The translations under genes and the position numbers were made by a program. The notes under the pieces are model-generated. The model did not search any database. It was not told the origin of the DNA and saw only the letters and a list, made by a program, of their open reading frames with translations. Positions 29,103 to 38,965 of a stretch of DNA of 64,000 nucleotides are shown piece by piece. Numbering within the stretch: the first letter of the stretch is position 1; the number at the start of each line of letters is the position of its first letter. The DNA is from DSYU01 sp963827605. GTDB lineage: Bacteria; Chloroflexota; Anaerolineae; Anaerolineales; Anaerolineaceae. The stretch lies in the NCBI GenBank assembly GCA_963827605.1, contig CAWHBK010000002.1, positions 744,001 to 808,000 on the forward strand, in the 5' to 3' direction.

Positions 29103-30062
29103 ATGAATGCCATTACCGGTACGATATTCAACATCCAACGCTTCTCGATCCACGATGGCCCGGGCATCCGCACAACCGTGTTTTTTAAAGGCTGCCCGCT
29201 GCGTTGTTTTTGGTGCCACAACCCGGAGGGGCTGCACAAGAAAATCGAGATCCAGTATAACCCGCTGCGCTGCATCGGCTGCGGCGAGTGCGTGGGCATC
29301 TGCCCAGAACAGGCGCAGGAATGGGTGGATGGAGTGCGCACCTATCACCGCGAGCGCTGCACCGCCTGCGGCAAGTGCGTGGAATTCTGCTATGCCGGGT
29401 GCATGCAGCAAGTGGGACAGGAGATCAGTGCGCAGCAGGTGATTAACGAAGTGCTGCAGGATCTGGCTTTTTACGCCGGCAGCGGGGCGGTCAGCGGCGC
29501 AACCGGAGGGGTGACTCTTTCCGGCGGCGAGCCGATGCTCCAAACAGCTTTTGCGCTCGAAATCCTGGCCGGCTGCAAAGCCCACGGCATCCACACCGCG
29601 CTGGAAACGACCACCCATTACCGCTGGGATGCGCTGGCAGCCGCCCTGCCGCTGACCGATCTCTTCATGATCGACATCAAGCACATCGACCCGCACAAGC
29701 ACCGCGCAGCTACCGGGGTTGACAATGGGCAAATCCTGGCGAATATCCGCCGATTGGCAGGCACCGGCAAGCCCATCCTTTTTCGCACCCCGGTGATACC
29801 TGGGTTCAACGACACGGTGGCGGAGATTAGCGCCATCGCGCGCTTTATCCACCAGCTGGGCTGCACCCCGCTCGAAGATGGCACCCTGCGGCCCGAGCGG
29901 TTTTCCCTGGACCTGCTGGCCTTCCATAAGCTGGCAGCCGATAAATATCACAGCCTGGGACTTGAATACCCGGCTGCGCACCTGGAGCCCCCCACCCGAG
30001 AGCACATGGCTGAACTGGCCCAGGCTGCGGCGGAACAAGGTATCGCGGTGTGCTTTCATTGA
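29103..30062 (+). CDS. Glycyl radical enzyme activating enzyme (radical SAM)
   Basis: A 319-residue activase that abstracts hydrogen from the glycine of the partner enzyme encoded next. RTTVFFKGCPLRCFWCHNPE has the CxxxCxxC SAM cluster motif. Two further ferredoxin-like clusters follow (CIGCGECVGIC, CTACGKCVEFC), as in activases of PflD-like enzymes rather than PFL itself. TLSGGEPM is the SAM-binding GGE motif. TATAAT at 29085-29090 lies just 12 bases before the ATG and no ribosome binding site is seen, so a nearly leaderless transcript is likely. The next gene follows after 17 bases. Confidence 0.93.
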   Translation: MNAITGTIFNIQRFSIHDGPGIRTTVFFKGCPLRCFWCHNPEGLHKKIEIQYNPLRCIGCGECVGICPEQAQEWVDGVRTYHRERCTACGKCVEFCYAGCMQQVGQEISAQQVINEVLQDLAFYAGSGAVSGATGGVTLSGGEPMLQTAFALEILAGCKAHGIHTALETTTHYRWDALAAALPLTDLFMIDIKHIDPHKHRAATGVDNGQILANIRRLAGTGKPILFRTPVIPGFNDTVAEISAIARFIHQLGCTPLEDGTLRPERFSLDLLAFHKLAADKYHSLGLEYPAAHLEPPTREHMAELAQAAAEQGIAVCFH

Positions 30063-30079
30063 GAAATAAGGCATAAAAA

Positions 30080-32326
30080 ATGGAAACGAATACAAATGGA
30101 ATGCCGATGACTTACCAGCAGCGACTGGACGCGCTGCGCGCCACCAAGCTGCTCCAGACGCAGGCCAAACAGGAGCTGATCGGTTCAATGGATCACGATG
30201 ACTGGGGCCTGATCTTGCCCCCGCCCGACCGGCGCAAGATCGTGCACGCCATGAGCTCCTCTGGCATGCCGATCACCGACTGCCTGCTGGAAGGGTACCA
30301 GGTGCAGAGTAACCATCCCAGCGGCGGATTCTTCGGCCCGCGCGCGGTCGGCGAGAACTACCGCGCCCTGCTGGAATGTCACCCGGTCTATATCGACCCG
30401 GTCAGCTCGCTGGCAGGCGGGTACATGGTCAACTTCATGTCGTACCGCAAACCGCACTGGAACCCTGATTTTAATCCCGCACAATTTCAGGAAGTGATCG
30501 CAAGATACAAATTGCTGCCGGGGATTGGCGCAACGCAGCATTTTTGCCAGGATCTGCAAATTGGCCTCGACTTGGGCTGGGATGGGCTGTTGGACAAAAT
30601 CCGCCAAAATCGGCAGGCGCAGGCCCCAGCCCATGCAGATTTCTATGCCGGGCTGGAAGCGGTTGTGTTGGGTGTGCAGAACTGGATCGAGCGCAGCGCG
30701 GAGACTGCTCGCCGGATGGCAGAGACAGAGACCGACCCGAACATTCGCCAGAACCTGACGGAGATGGCCGAGATCAACGCGCGCCTGGTCCAGCCAGGCG
30801 CCCGCGACCTTCCGGGAGGCCTGCCAGTGGATGCTGTGGTACCAGATCCTGGCGCGCATGTACAACGGTTCCGGCGCTTTGGGCCGGCTGGACGCCCTTC
30901 TACAGCCCTTCTACGACCGGGATATTGCGTCCGGCATCCTCACCGATGAAGAAGCCATTTTCCACATCGCCTGCCTGCTGCTGCGCGACACGGCCTACAT
31001 CCAGCTGGGCGGGCCAGATGCCAGTGGAAACGACATCACCGGGAAGGTGTCTTACCTGGTGCTCGAAGCCGGTCACCGGCTGAAGATCCCCGCCAATGTG
31101 GGGGTGTGTGTGGGCGAACGTGTTGACCCCGACCTGCTGCGCCGCGGGGTAGAGATCATGTTCGCGGATAAGACCGCTTTCCCCAAATTCCTGGGCGTGG
31201 AGCGGACCGTGGAGGGTTTTTCCCGGCTGGGCTATCCCGCGGAACTGGGCCGCCAGCGCGCTTATTCAGGCTGCCATTGGTCCGCCATCCCTGGGCGGGA
31301 GTACACCCTCAACGACTGCGTGAAGATCAACTTCGCGGCGGTATTCGAGTACGCCTTTAACGAGATGATGGCGCGCGCGGATCAGGAGACGCCATCCACA
31401 ACCGGGTTATGGCAGGGCTTTGTTTCGCATTTGGGCCGGGCGGTAGACGCCACTGCCGCCTGCCTGGACTTTCACATGGAGCATATGCACCAGGTCTACC
31501 CGGAACTGGTGCTCGACCTGCTCTGCCACGGCCCAATCGAAAAAGGGCTGGACGCGTCAAACGGCGGGGTGGAATTATACCAACCTGTGCGTGGATGGCG
31601 CCGCGCTGGCGACCGTGGCCGACTCGTTTGCCGCGCTCGAGCAGCGCATCGAAAAAGAGGGCCGGCTGACCTGGGCGGAGATGCAGTCTCACCTCAACCA
31701 CAATTGGGCCGGCGCGGAAGGCGAACGGGCCCGGTTGATGGTACGCGCAACCCCGCGATACGGCAGCGGCGGTTCACGCGCCGACGACTGGGCGGTGCAG
31801 ATCGCGCAGGCATTTACCCGCCTGGTGGTGGCGAAGCCTACCCCGCACGGATATAAGATGGTTCCTGGTATCTTCTCCTGGGCCAATACCATACCGATGG
31901 GCAAGGAAATTGGCGCCACCCCCAACGGCAGGCGCACGGGCGAACCAATCTCACACGGCGCGAACCCAGACCCCGGCTTTCGCCGCGACGGCGCGCCGAC
32001 CGCCATGGCGGTCGCCATCGCCGCCGTACAACCCGGTTATGGCAACACCGCGCCCATTACAAATGGAGCTTGATCCGCTCATCACCACGGAAGAGGAAGG
32101 CGTTGCGCTGGTGGCAAACCTGATCCGCACGCATTTCCGGCTGGGCGGCACGCAAATCAACTTGAACATTATGGACGCGCAAAAAGTGCTCGAAGCGCAC
32201 AAAGACCCCGCGAAATACCCGGACCTGGTGGTGCGCGTCACCGGCTTCAGCGCCTACTTTGCCAGCCTGTCGCCTGAATTTCGGCAGCTGGTTGTGAACC
32301 GCATTCTGGCGCAGGGGATCTCTTAA
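30080..32326 (+). CDS. Glycyl radical enzyme of unassigned subfamily, three frameshifts
   Basis: Joined length about 747 residues. The C-terminal glycyl radical domain is clear: TAPLQMELDPLI, then LGGTQINLNIMDAQ and RVTGFSAYF, with the radical glycine in VTGFS. The thiyl-radical cysteine lies in AYSGCHWSAIPGREY. In most dehydratases and lyases of this family this motif is GCVE; here it is GCHW, so the usual catalytic Glu is missing. Frames change near 30805, 31572 and 32049, each explained by one extra base. It is not pyruvate formate-lyase, which has a Cys-Cys pair. The gene lies between its activase and a GH4 glycosidase (TAATG overlap) with galactokinase next, so a sugar-derived substrate is inferred. 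Confidence 0.9.
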
Positions 32327-33681
32327 TGGATATCAAAATCAGCCTGATCGGCGCCGGCAGCGGCGCGTTTTCCCTGTCGCTGATCCGCGATCTCTGCCTG
32401 ACCAAAAACCTGGAAGGCTGCACGGTCAGCTTTATGGATGTCAACCCCGAGCGCCTGGAGGGCAGCTATCATCTATGCCGCCGCTACGCGAAAGAACTGG
32501 GCATCCACCTCAACTTTGAAAAGACGCTCGACCGGGCCGAAAGCCTGCAGGGCGCGAATTTTGTGATCAATACCGCGCTGGCGGCGGGGCATCACCGCTT
32601 GCAGGCGGGCTGGGAAATCGCCCGGCGTTATGGTTACCGTTGGGGCGGTTCACTGGCAATCATGCATGATGAGGCTTTCTGGATCAACTATTACCAGCTC
32701 CAGTTGTTCGAATCCGTTGTTCAGGATGTACTGCGCATCTGCCCGGAGGCCTGGTATTTACAGGTGGCCAACCCGGTATTAGGCAGCACCACCTACCTGG
32801 CACGCAACTATCCCCGGCTAAAGATGACCGGGTTGTGCCACGGCTTTAACGGCGTTCACCACGCAGCCGCTTTAGCGCTGGGCGGTGATTACGAGCGGGA
32901 ACACCTCACCTTTGAGGCGCCGGGGGTTAATCATTTTCTCTGGCTGACGAAGATGTTTTACAAAGGCGATGACGTGCTGCCCCTGTTTGCCGAATGGGTG
33001 GATAAGCATTCCGCCGCGTATTTTGAAACCTGCCCGGAGAGCGATCACATGGGGCCAAAACCGGTCGATCTCTACCGCCGTTTCGGCCGGGTGCCGATTG
33101 GCGATACGGCTACGGTCGGCGGAGGTGCATGGGGCTGGTGGTACCATACCGACTCGGAAACGGAAAGGAAGTGGAAAGAAAACCCCGCCAAATGGTGGGA
33201 GGGCTATTTTACCTGGGTAGCGCGAACCGCAAAGGAAAACTACCGGATTGGCAGCGACCCGAACACACGGGTAACCGAATACCTGGAACCGAAAATGTCC
33301 GGAGAACAGATGGTGCCGATCATCGAATCGATTGCCTGCGATATCCCGCGCACCTGTATCGTCAACATCCCCAACCGGGGGAATTATTTACCCGGCCTTC
33401 CGGCCGATTTTTCCGTCGAGGTGCCTGGTCTGGTGAGCAAGCGCGGCATCCAGGGAATCCAGACCGGCGGCCTGCCGCCTCTGGTGATGAGCTACCTGAT
33501 CCGAGACCGGCTGGCGCCGGTAGAATTGGAACTGGCCGCATACCAGCAGGGCAGCCGGCGGCTGCTGGTCGAGCTGGTGGGTATGGACCCATGGACCCGT
33601 TCCATGGAACAGGCCAGGGCTTTTGTGGATGAAATCCTGGCAATGCCCCAGCATAAAGAGATGAACGCGCATTACCGCTAG
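32326..33681 (+). CDS. GH4-family glycosidase (alpha-galactosidase/alpha-galacturonidase type)
   Basis: A 451-residue NAD+- and metal-dependent glycosidase that works by oxidation-elimination. The N-terminus KISLIGAGSGAFSLSLIRDL is the GH4 Rossmann motif. The metal-binding Cys/His are in GLCHGFNGVHHAA (CHG), with VANPVLGSTTYLAR (the Asn-Pro motif) and APGVNHFLWLTKM (Asn-His). CHG rather than CN points to alpha-galactosidase, alpha-glucuronidase or alpha-galacturonidase relatives. Mn2+ and reducing conditions are needed in the family, which suits the anaerobic context. It overlaps the glycyl radical enzyme gene by one base. Confidence 0.9.
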   Translation: MDIKISLIGAGSGAFSLSLIRDLCLTKNLEGCTVSFMDVNPERLEGSYHLCRRYAKELGIHLNFEKTLDRAESLQGANFVINTALAAGHHRLQAGWEIARRYGYRWGGSLAIMHDEAFWINYYQLQLFESVVQDVLRICPEAWYLQVANPVLGSTTYLARNYPRLKMTGLCHGFNGVHHAAALALGGDYEREHLTFEAPGVNHFLWLTKMFYKGDDVLPLFAEWVDKHSAAYFETCPESDHMGPKPVDLYRRFGRVPIGDTATVGGGAWGWWYHTDSETERKWKENPAKWWEGYFTWVARTAKENYRIGSDPNTRVTEYLEPKMSGEQMVPIIESIACDIPRTCIVNIPNRGNYLPGLPADFSVEVPGLVSKRGIQGIQTGGLPPLVMSYLIRDRLAPVELELAAYQQGSRRLLVELVGMDPWTRSMEQARAFVDEILAMPQHKEMNAHYR

Positions 33682-33683
33682 AA

Positions 33684-33720
33684 CTGCGCATACAAAGGCG
33701 CAAATGGAAAGTATGCGCAG
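33684..33720. promoter_or_regulatory. Inverted repeat between GH4 and galactokinase genes
   Basis: Perfect 10-bp arms CTGCGCATAC (33684-33693) and GTATGCGCAG (33711-33720) with a 17-base loop lie right after the GH4 stop. No T-run follows, so an operator or mRNA hairpin is more likely than a terminator. Confidence 0.5.
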
Positions 33721-33814
33721 CACACCATTTATAAGGTTCCCCATTCGTAAAAAATGCGATAGACTATTAGCGATAGCATCGGAAAACTTTCAATCCAAAC
33801 GAGGGCACCCACCC

Positions 33815-35107
33815 ATGGCGAATTTACAGGAAATGATCGATCTGCTCAATGAGTCTACCCCACCGCAGGGGCTTGCCGAACTGTACGGAAATCAGGCGGA
33901 AATATTAAAACAGCAGAAAGAACGTTACTGCGCATTGATCGAGCGCTTCCAGGCAGCCTATCCGGAGGGTCGCGAGGCGGCTTTCTTTAGCTCCCCCGGG
34001 AGAACCGAAGTTGGTGGTAACCACACCGATCACAATGCCGGGCGAGTTCTTGCAGCGGCGGTCAACCTGGATATCGTATGCCTGGTCGAAAAAACGACCG
34101 ATGGGTGGATCATCATTGACTCAGAAGGCTACCGCCCGATCCGGGTAGATACCAGCAAGCTTGAAATCATGGAGCAGGAAAAATTTAGCCCGGCGGCGCT
34201 GGTGCGTGGGATATGCGCGCGGATGAAACAGCTCGGTTATCAGGTGTGCGGATTTCGGGGCTGCATGACCAGCCGCGTGCCCAACGGCTCCGGGCTGAGT
34301 TCTTCGGCGGCATTTGAAATGATGGTGGTTGCCATTCTGAACCACCTGGTGAACCAGAACAAAGTGGAGCCGGTGCTGGCAGCCCAGATTGGGCAGTTCG
34401 CGGAGAACAACTATTTTGGCAAACCATGCGGATTGATGGATCAGACCACCTGCGCGGTAGGCGGCTTTGTCACCATCGATTTTAAAGATTTTGCTCATCC
34501 CCTGGTGCATAAGGTGGATTACCAGTTCGCGAACAGCGGTTACACCCTGGTCATCACCGGCACCGGCGGCAGCCATGCCGATCTAAACGAAGATTACGCG
34601 GCCATCGAGAATGAGATGAAATCGGTGGCCCGCGCGCTGGGTGGGAAGGTGCTGCGCGACGTCCCCGCTGAAAAACTGCTGGACAATATTGCCTTCTTGC
34701 GCGGTAAAGTGAATGACCGGGCCATCCTACGCGCGCTGCATTTTTACGCGGATGACGCCCGTGTGGCGCAGGAGGCAGAAGCGCTGGAAAACAATAATTT
34801 TCCCGCCTTTCTGGAGCTGGTCAACGAATCAGGCGTCAGTTCCTGGACGCAAAACCAGAACGTTTTCTCCCCAAAAAATCCGGCCGAGCAGGGTGTTGCC
34901 CTGGCACTGGCAGTATCCGCTACGATCCTGAAAGGCAAAGGCGCCTGGCGCGTACATGGCGGCGGCTTCGCCGGAACCATGCAGGCCTTCGTACCGGATG
35001 AACTGGTGCCAGAATATATGCAAAAGATGTCGGCTATCTTTGGCAAGGAAAACTGCCACCGGATTTCCATCCGCCCCCAGGGCGCCACGCGGGTGAACTT
35101 GCCATAA
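33815..35107 (+). CDS. galK: Galactokinase
   Basis: A 430-residue GHMP kinase that phosphorylates galactose at C1, the entry step of the Leloir pathway. Signature motifs: SSPGRTEVGGNHTDHNAGR (galactokinase signature, with the Asp of HTDH), SRVPNGSGLSSSAAFE (GHMP ATP-binding loop), FGKPCGLMDQTTCA (catalytic Asp region) and WRVHGGGFAGTMQ (motif 3). An N-terminal helical extension of about 50 residues precedes the signature, as in many anaerobes. GAGGG precedes the ATG at 33815. Together with lacZ and the GH4 enzyme it implies galactoside use. Confidence 0.95.
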   Translation: MANLQEMIDLLNESTPPQGLAELYGNQAEILKQQKERYCALIERFQAAYPEGREAAFFSSPGRTEVGGNHTDHNAGRVLAAAVNLDIVCLVEKTTDGWIIIDSEGYRPIRVDTSKLEIMEQEKFSPAALVRGICARMKQLGYQVCGFRGCMTSRVPNGSGLSSSAAFEMMVVAILNHLVNQNKVEPVLAAQIGQFAENNYFGKPCGLMDQTTCAVGGFVTIDFKDFAHPLVHKVDYQFANSGYTLVITGTGGSHADLNEDYAAIENEMKSVARALGGKVLRDVPAEKLLDNIAFLRGKVNDRAILRALHFYADDARVAQEAEALENNNFPAFLELVNESGVSSWTQNQNVFSPKNPAEQGVALALAVSATILKGKGAWRVHGGGFAGTMQAFVPDELVPEYMQKMSAIFGKENCHRISIRPQGATRVNLP

Positions 35108-35114
35108 GCCGGGC

Positions 35115-36296
35115 CTATTTTGCTCCGAACAAAAGCGTCTCCCGTTGATAAAGCCTGACGGAGACCACAATCGTAATAACTGCCAGGGCCAGGGTGGCGA
35201 CGGCGGAAACCAGAATATTCACCGGATCAATTACCTCGCCGCGCATCACCTGGTTAATCAACAATCCTTGCGCAAACCCAGGAATCAGCATTAATCCGGG
35301 GTTCGATTTCACTGACAAGAATATCAGGAAGGCGCTGGGCATTCCCGCGACTAACGGCAGGTACGATAGGTAGGTCTGGGCTTCCTTAAAGCTGCGGGTA
35401 AAGGACGCCAGGGTCATTTGCAGCCCGGAAGCCAGCAGAACCATGGGCAAACAAATCCAGAAAATGGTCCACAGCGAAGCCAGGCTGACCGACATGGGAA
35501 AACCGGTAAACTGCTCAAGCGGGATCAGGTTGAAAGCGAGGCCAATGGTTCCCAGGCAGAAGATCAATATTGCCACGGCATACGGCAGGGAGGCCAGCAA
35601 TTTTCCCAGCACAAAGTCTCTGCGGCGGACCGGGTTGATTAACAGTGGTTCGAGCGAGCCGCGTTCCCGCTCTCCGGCAGTGGCATCGATTACCACGTAC
35701 ATGCCCCCCATAAAAATGACCATGATGACAAAGAACGGCAGCATGTTCAAAAAGATAAGCGACTGGCTCTGCGGCGTGGCCAGGTCCTGGTCACGGATCA
35801 GCAGCGCGCTGGTGATTTGCGGATCGATCCCGCGCGACATTAAGCGCAGTGAGGCCACCTGTTGATTGTACGCGCGCAGCAGTCCTTTTACCCGCTGGAT
35901 CGAAACACTGGCCGACATGCGCGTGTTGTCCAGAATTAGCTGCACCGAGGCCGGGCTGCCCTTGGAAAACTGCTTGCCATATTCGGCCGGGATCACCAGA
36001 ACAACATCCTGATCTCCATTCTGCACCGCCGCCTGTGGGTCGCCCGGTGGGGGAAGGATTTTCACCCCGGCCTGTTCCAAGAAGGCAACCAGTTCAGGCG
36101 CATTCTCGGCCCCAACCACCGGTAGAAGAATGGGCTTTTCGGTGATATCCGGGTTGAGAAATTCACCCATGACGACCACCATCCCAACCACGAAAAGGGG
36201 GAGAAAGAGCGCCGAAAGGATCACAGACGTAATCGAGCGCCGGTCGCGCAGGTTATCGATAAATTCCTTTTCAAACACGACCCTGATCTGCTTCAT
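35115..36296 (-). CDS. ABC-2-type exporter permease (NatB-like)
   Basis: A 393-residue membrane protein with one N-terminal helix, a large extracytoplasmic domain (residues 45-190) and five to six C-terminal helices. RVVFEKEFIDNLRDRRSITS at the start and TAGERERGSLEPLLINPVRR in the coupling region are hallmarks of the NatB/ABC2_membrane_3 family. It pairs with the ATPase encoded immediately upstream; the genes overlap by four bases. NatAB exports Na+; the substrate here is unknown. Confidence 0.88.
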   Translation of the reverse strand: MKQIRVVFEKEFIDNLRDRRSITSVILSALFLPLFVVGMVVVMGEFLNPDITEKPILLPVVGAENAPELVAFLEQAGVKILPPPGDPQAAVQNGDQDVVLVIPAEYGKQFSKGSPASVQLILDNTRMSASVSIQRVKGLLRAYNQQVASLRLMSRGIDPQITSALLIRDQDLATPQSQSLIFLNMLPFFVIMVIFMGGMYVVIDATAGERERGSLEPLLINPVRRRDFVLGKLLASLPYAVAILIFCLGTIGLAFNLIPLEQFTGFPMSVSLASLWTIFWICLPMVLLASGLQMTLASFTRSFKEAQTYLSYLPLVAGMPSAFLIFLSVKSNPGLMLIPGFAQGLLINQVMRGEVIDPVNILVSAVATLALAVITIVVSVRLYQRETLLFGAK

Positions 36297-37027
36297 TGGA
36301 CCATTCCTTCTTCTGTGCCGATCGCATTCACAAAGGCATCCTCTAAACTTTTCTGGCCGGTGATCTTTTCAAGCTCAGCCGCCGTTCCAGAAGCAACTTT
36401 TTGCCCGCGCGCGATGACAACGATCTGGTCGCACAAAGCCGATACTTCTTGCATCACATGGCTGGAGAAGAGCACGCACTTGCCTTCATCGCGCAGGCGC
36501 TGGATCACCGAGCGCATCGCGCGGGTGCTAATCACATCCAGCCCGTTGGTGGGTTCATCCAACAAGACGTTGTTGGGCTGGTGAACAAGCGCGCGTCCAA
36601 TCGCCACTTTCATGCGCTCGCCGGTTGAGAATCCATCCGTCCGGCGGTTGGCAATCTCCTGCATATCTAACAGAAGGATCATGGCATCAATCCTGTCTTC
36701 CAGCGTTTTCCCCCGCAGACCGTGCAGCTTGCCGTAGTAGCGGATGTTTTCCCGCGCGGTAAGGCGCGGGTACAGCCCGTGGCTGTCGGGCAGTGCGCCA
36801 ATGCATCCCTGTACGGCCAGCGTATCTTTTTGGGTGTCCAATCCATCCACGCTTGCCAACCCGATATCCGGGCGCAATAAGGTATAAAGGATACGCAGGG
36901 TAGTCGTTTTCCCGGCGCCATTGGGGCCCAGCAGGCCGGTTATCTGCCCATTGGCTGCCGTAAATGAAACCCCCTGTAAAGCCACCACGGTTCCAAATTT
37001 CTTATGAAGATTCACTACTTCGATCAT
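36293..37027 (-). CDS. ABC transporter ATPase (NatA-like)
   Basis: A 244-residue ATP-binding subunit: Walker A GLLGPNGAGKTTTLR, signature FSTGERMKVAIGRALVHQPN, Walker B NVLLDEPTNGLD, and the H-loop in LFSSHVMQEV. I start it at the Met at 37027 (MIEVVNLHKKFG), where the ABC fold begins; an upstream in-frame ATG adds eight residues. It ends in a four-base overlap with the permease gene, so both are coupled. Confidence 0.92.
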   Translation of the reverse strand: MIEVVNLHKKFGTVVALQGVSFTAANGQITGLLGPNGAGKTTTLRILYTLLRPDIGLASVDGLDTQKDTLAVQGCIGALPDSHGLYPRLTARENIRYYGKLHGLRGKTLEDRIDAMILLLDMQEIANRRTDGFSTGERMKVAIGRALVHQPNNVLLDEPTNGLDVISTRAMRSVIQRLRDEGKCVLFSSHVMQEVSALCDQIVVIARGQKVASGTAAELEKITGQKSLEDAFVNAIGTEEGMVQ

Positions 37028-37082
37028 ACGCTTATTCCTGAATACGGACACGAGACTTGTACTTGACCGGTTACAGGTGTTT

Positions 37083-38594
37083 TCATGGCCTGGAACCGGA
37101 GAAATTGATCATAAATGGCGCTGGGCGGATATTCTGGACACAGGCCGTATCCAGTCCGGTTGTGGTGCCCGTTTCAATAAAATTTTCCAGAATTTTTGGC
37201 ACGCAGCCCCGGTATATAACGTTGTGCCCGATGCCCGGTACAACCAGGTTGATCCGGTTCGAGAGCGTATTGGCTGCCTGTTCCGCGTTCGTCGGCGGGG
37301 TAATTGGATCCGCCTCCCCGGAAAGAAGCAGGGTAGGCACATCCGATTTTACCGGTTGCTTGAAAGCATCCGCTATCTGCGCAGACGGCCACACCGCGCA
37401 CTGTTTCGCCATTTCAGCGGTATGGTCCGGCAGGTATGAGGCCACCGGGGTCGGGTTATCCGGGTAGAAAGGCACATCCTCCGCGCAGAGCACCGAAAGA
37501 TACAGGCCGTCATCAATAGACTGGTCCAGCTGCCCTACGACAATCAGATACTGGGCAGCCATCAAGCTGTAATCCGCGCGAGAAACGGTTTGATGGATGA
37601 GCAGCGGGATGAGCGCCACGCTCTCTGGGGTATACGATAAAACCTGGATCGTTGTGGCAACACTGCTGCTGGTGAGAGTCATTGTAGTGATCTCACCGGT
37701 GGTCGGGTGCGGCAGGGAAACCTCAGCCGGTTGTTTCTCAAGCCCGGCGAGAAGCGCGCGAAATTCCTCGGCGACGTTCGGGAAGGCCTCTCGGCAGGCC
37801 GGGTCGGCAGTGCAGCGCTCGAAAACCAGGTTCAGCGCATGCTGCGCATTGGCGGAGTTTTCGGGTCCCAGTTCCCAATCTACTGGCGCCACGCTGTCCA
37901 GCGTGACCGTCCGGGTATGCTGGGGATACTGGCGTTGGTAGGCCTGGGCCACCCGCGTGCCATAGGAAACCCCGACCAGGTTCACTTTCTCGTAACCCAG
38001 CGCGGCGCGAACCTGATCCAGATCCTCCACGGTAGCCGCGGTCGTATACAAACGCGTGTCGGCTCCAATTTTGGCGACACAGCCTTTGAGGTTTTCGATC
38101 TGTTGCTCAGGGGTTGTTATCGCCGGCGTTTCTCCCGATTCCGCCGTGGTCGGGCAGCGCAGCGGGTTGGACTTCCCCGTCCCGCGCTGATCGACCATCA
38201 CAATCGCGCGGTTCTGGTGCAGGCGTTCCAGAATAGAGGAGAGCGGTGGGAAGGTTTCGGTAGCGGCCTGCCCGGGGCCACCCGCAAGCAGGAAAAGCGG
38301 GTCTGGCTCGGGGTTTTTGCTGACCGCTGGAACAACCGCGATATACAGGTCGATTTTCCGGCCTGTCTTTTGGGTTTGATCCTCATAGACCGCAAGGATC
38401 CCGCAGCGCGCGGATATGCTGCTTTGCATCCCGGCACTGCTTAGCTGGCAATCTTCCAGAGGAATGGCTGGATCAGGCGTGCTGAGGGTTGTTTTTGCCG
38501 GCTGTCCCGTGCAGCCGCTGATCAGGATCAGGAGAAAGAAGATTTGAAGCAGGGGTCTTATTGTTCGTTTCATTACCGTTATTACCTTGGTCAT
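37083..38594 (-). CDS. Alpha/beta-hydrolase lipoprotein (tripeptidyl aminopeptidase-like)
   Basis: A 503-residue exported hydrolase. I start it at 38594 (GGAAAAAG upstream); MTKVITVMKRTIRPLLQIFF leads to a lipobox LISGC. The hydrolase core has DPLFLLAGGPGQAA (oxyanion loop), VMVDQRGTGKSNPL, the nucleophile elbow VGVSYGTRVAQAYQ (GxSxG), the acid in LLLSGEADPITPP and a histidine in VPGIGHNVIYRGC, with paired cysteines typical of the SlpD/E tripeptidyl aminopeptidase group. It probably trims peptides outside the membrane. It lies upstream of the NatAB-like genes on the same strand. Confidence 0.88.
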   Translation of the reverse strand: MTKVITVMKRTIRPLLQIFFLLILISGCTGQPAKTTLSTPDPAIPLEDCQLSSAGMQSSISARCGILAVYEDQTQKTGRKIDLYIAVVPAVSKNPEPDPLFLLAGGPGQAATETFPPLSSILERLHQNRAIVMVDQRGTGKSNPLRCPTTAESGETPAITTPEQQIENLKGCVAKIGADTRLYTTAATVEDLDQVRAALGYEKVNLVGVSYGTRVAQAYQRQYPQHTRTVTLDSVAPVDWELGPENSANAQHALNLVFERCTADPACREAFPNVAEEFRALLAGLEKQPAEVSLPHPTTGEITTMTLTSSSVATTIQVLSYTPESVALIPLLIHQTVSRADYSLMAAQYLIVVGQLDQSIDDGLYLSVLCAEDVPFYPDNPTPVASYLPDHTAEMAKQCAVWPSAQIADAFKQPVKSDVPTLLLSGEADPITPPTNAEQAANTLSNRINLVVPGIGHNVIYRGCVPKILENFIETGTTTGLDTACVQNIRPAPFMINFSGSRP

Positions 38595-38965
38595 AGAACT
38601 TTTTCCGCGCCGGGGGCCCGAACACATAAAGCAAGCATGGTTTTCAAAGACGCCAGCCCGCCATGAAACAGGCGCACCGCCGCCGAATGTGTCCCATTGA
38701 AAAAAGACACGCAAATCGCTGAGAGTCTTTATTAATCTTTCCAGATCAATCGTGCTGATAACTATTCTATCAGTATTCCAACCGTCCGATGCCGAAGCAA
38801 TCAAACAATCTGCTTTCGGGGCGCGCAAGCCTGGAACTGCCGGAGGGTGCTAAAATTGATTCGCATGTTTCTTTCATAATTTTTGTCCGCGAATGCCATC
38901 CTCCGCCCGCAGGCGAAGTCCTGGCAACATGCTTATCATGTTGGAGAAAAGGAGAGTCAAAGATC

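Noticed and set aside
28905..30188. 427-codon minus-strand frame opposite the activase
   Set aside because: Antisense to a radical SAM gene with clear motifs; no family features of its own.
30080..32326. Pyruvate formate-lyase
   Set aside because: The active site has a single Cys in SGCHWS rather than adjacent Cys-Cys, and the activase has two extra ferredoxin clusters not found in PflA.
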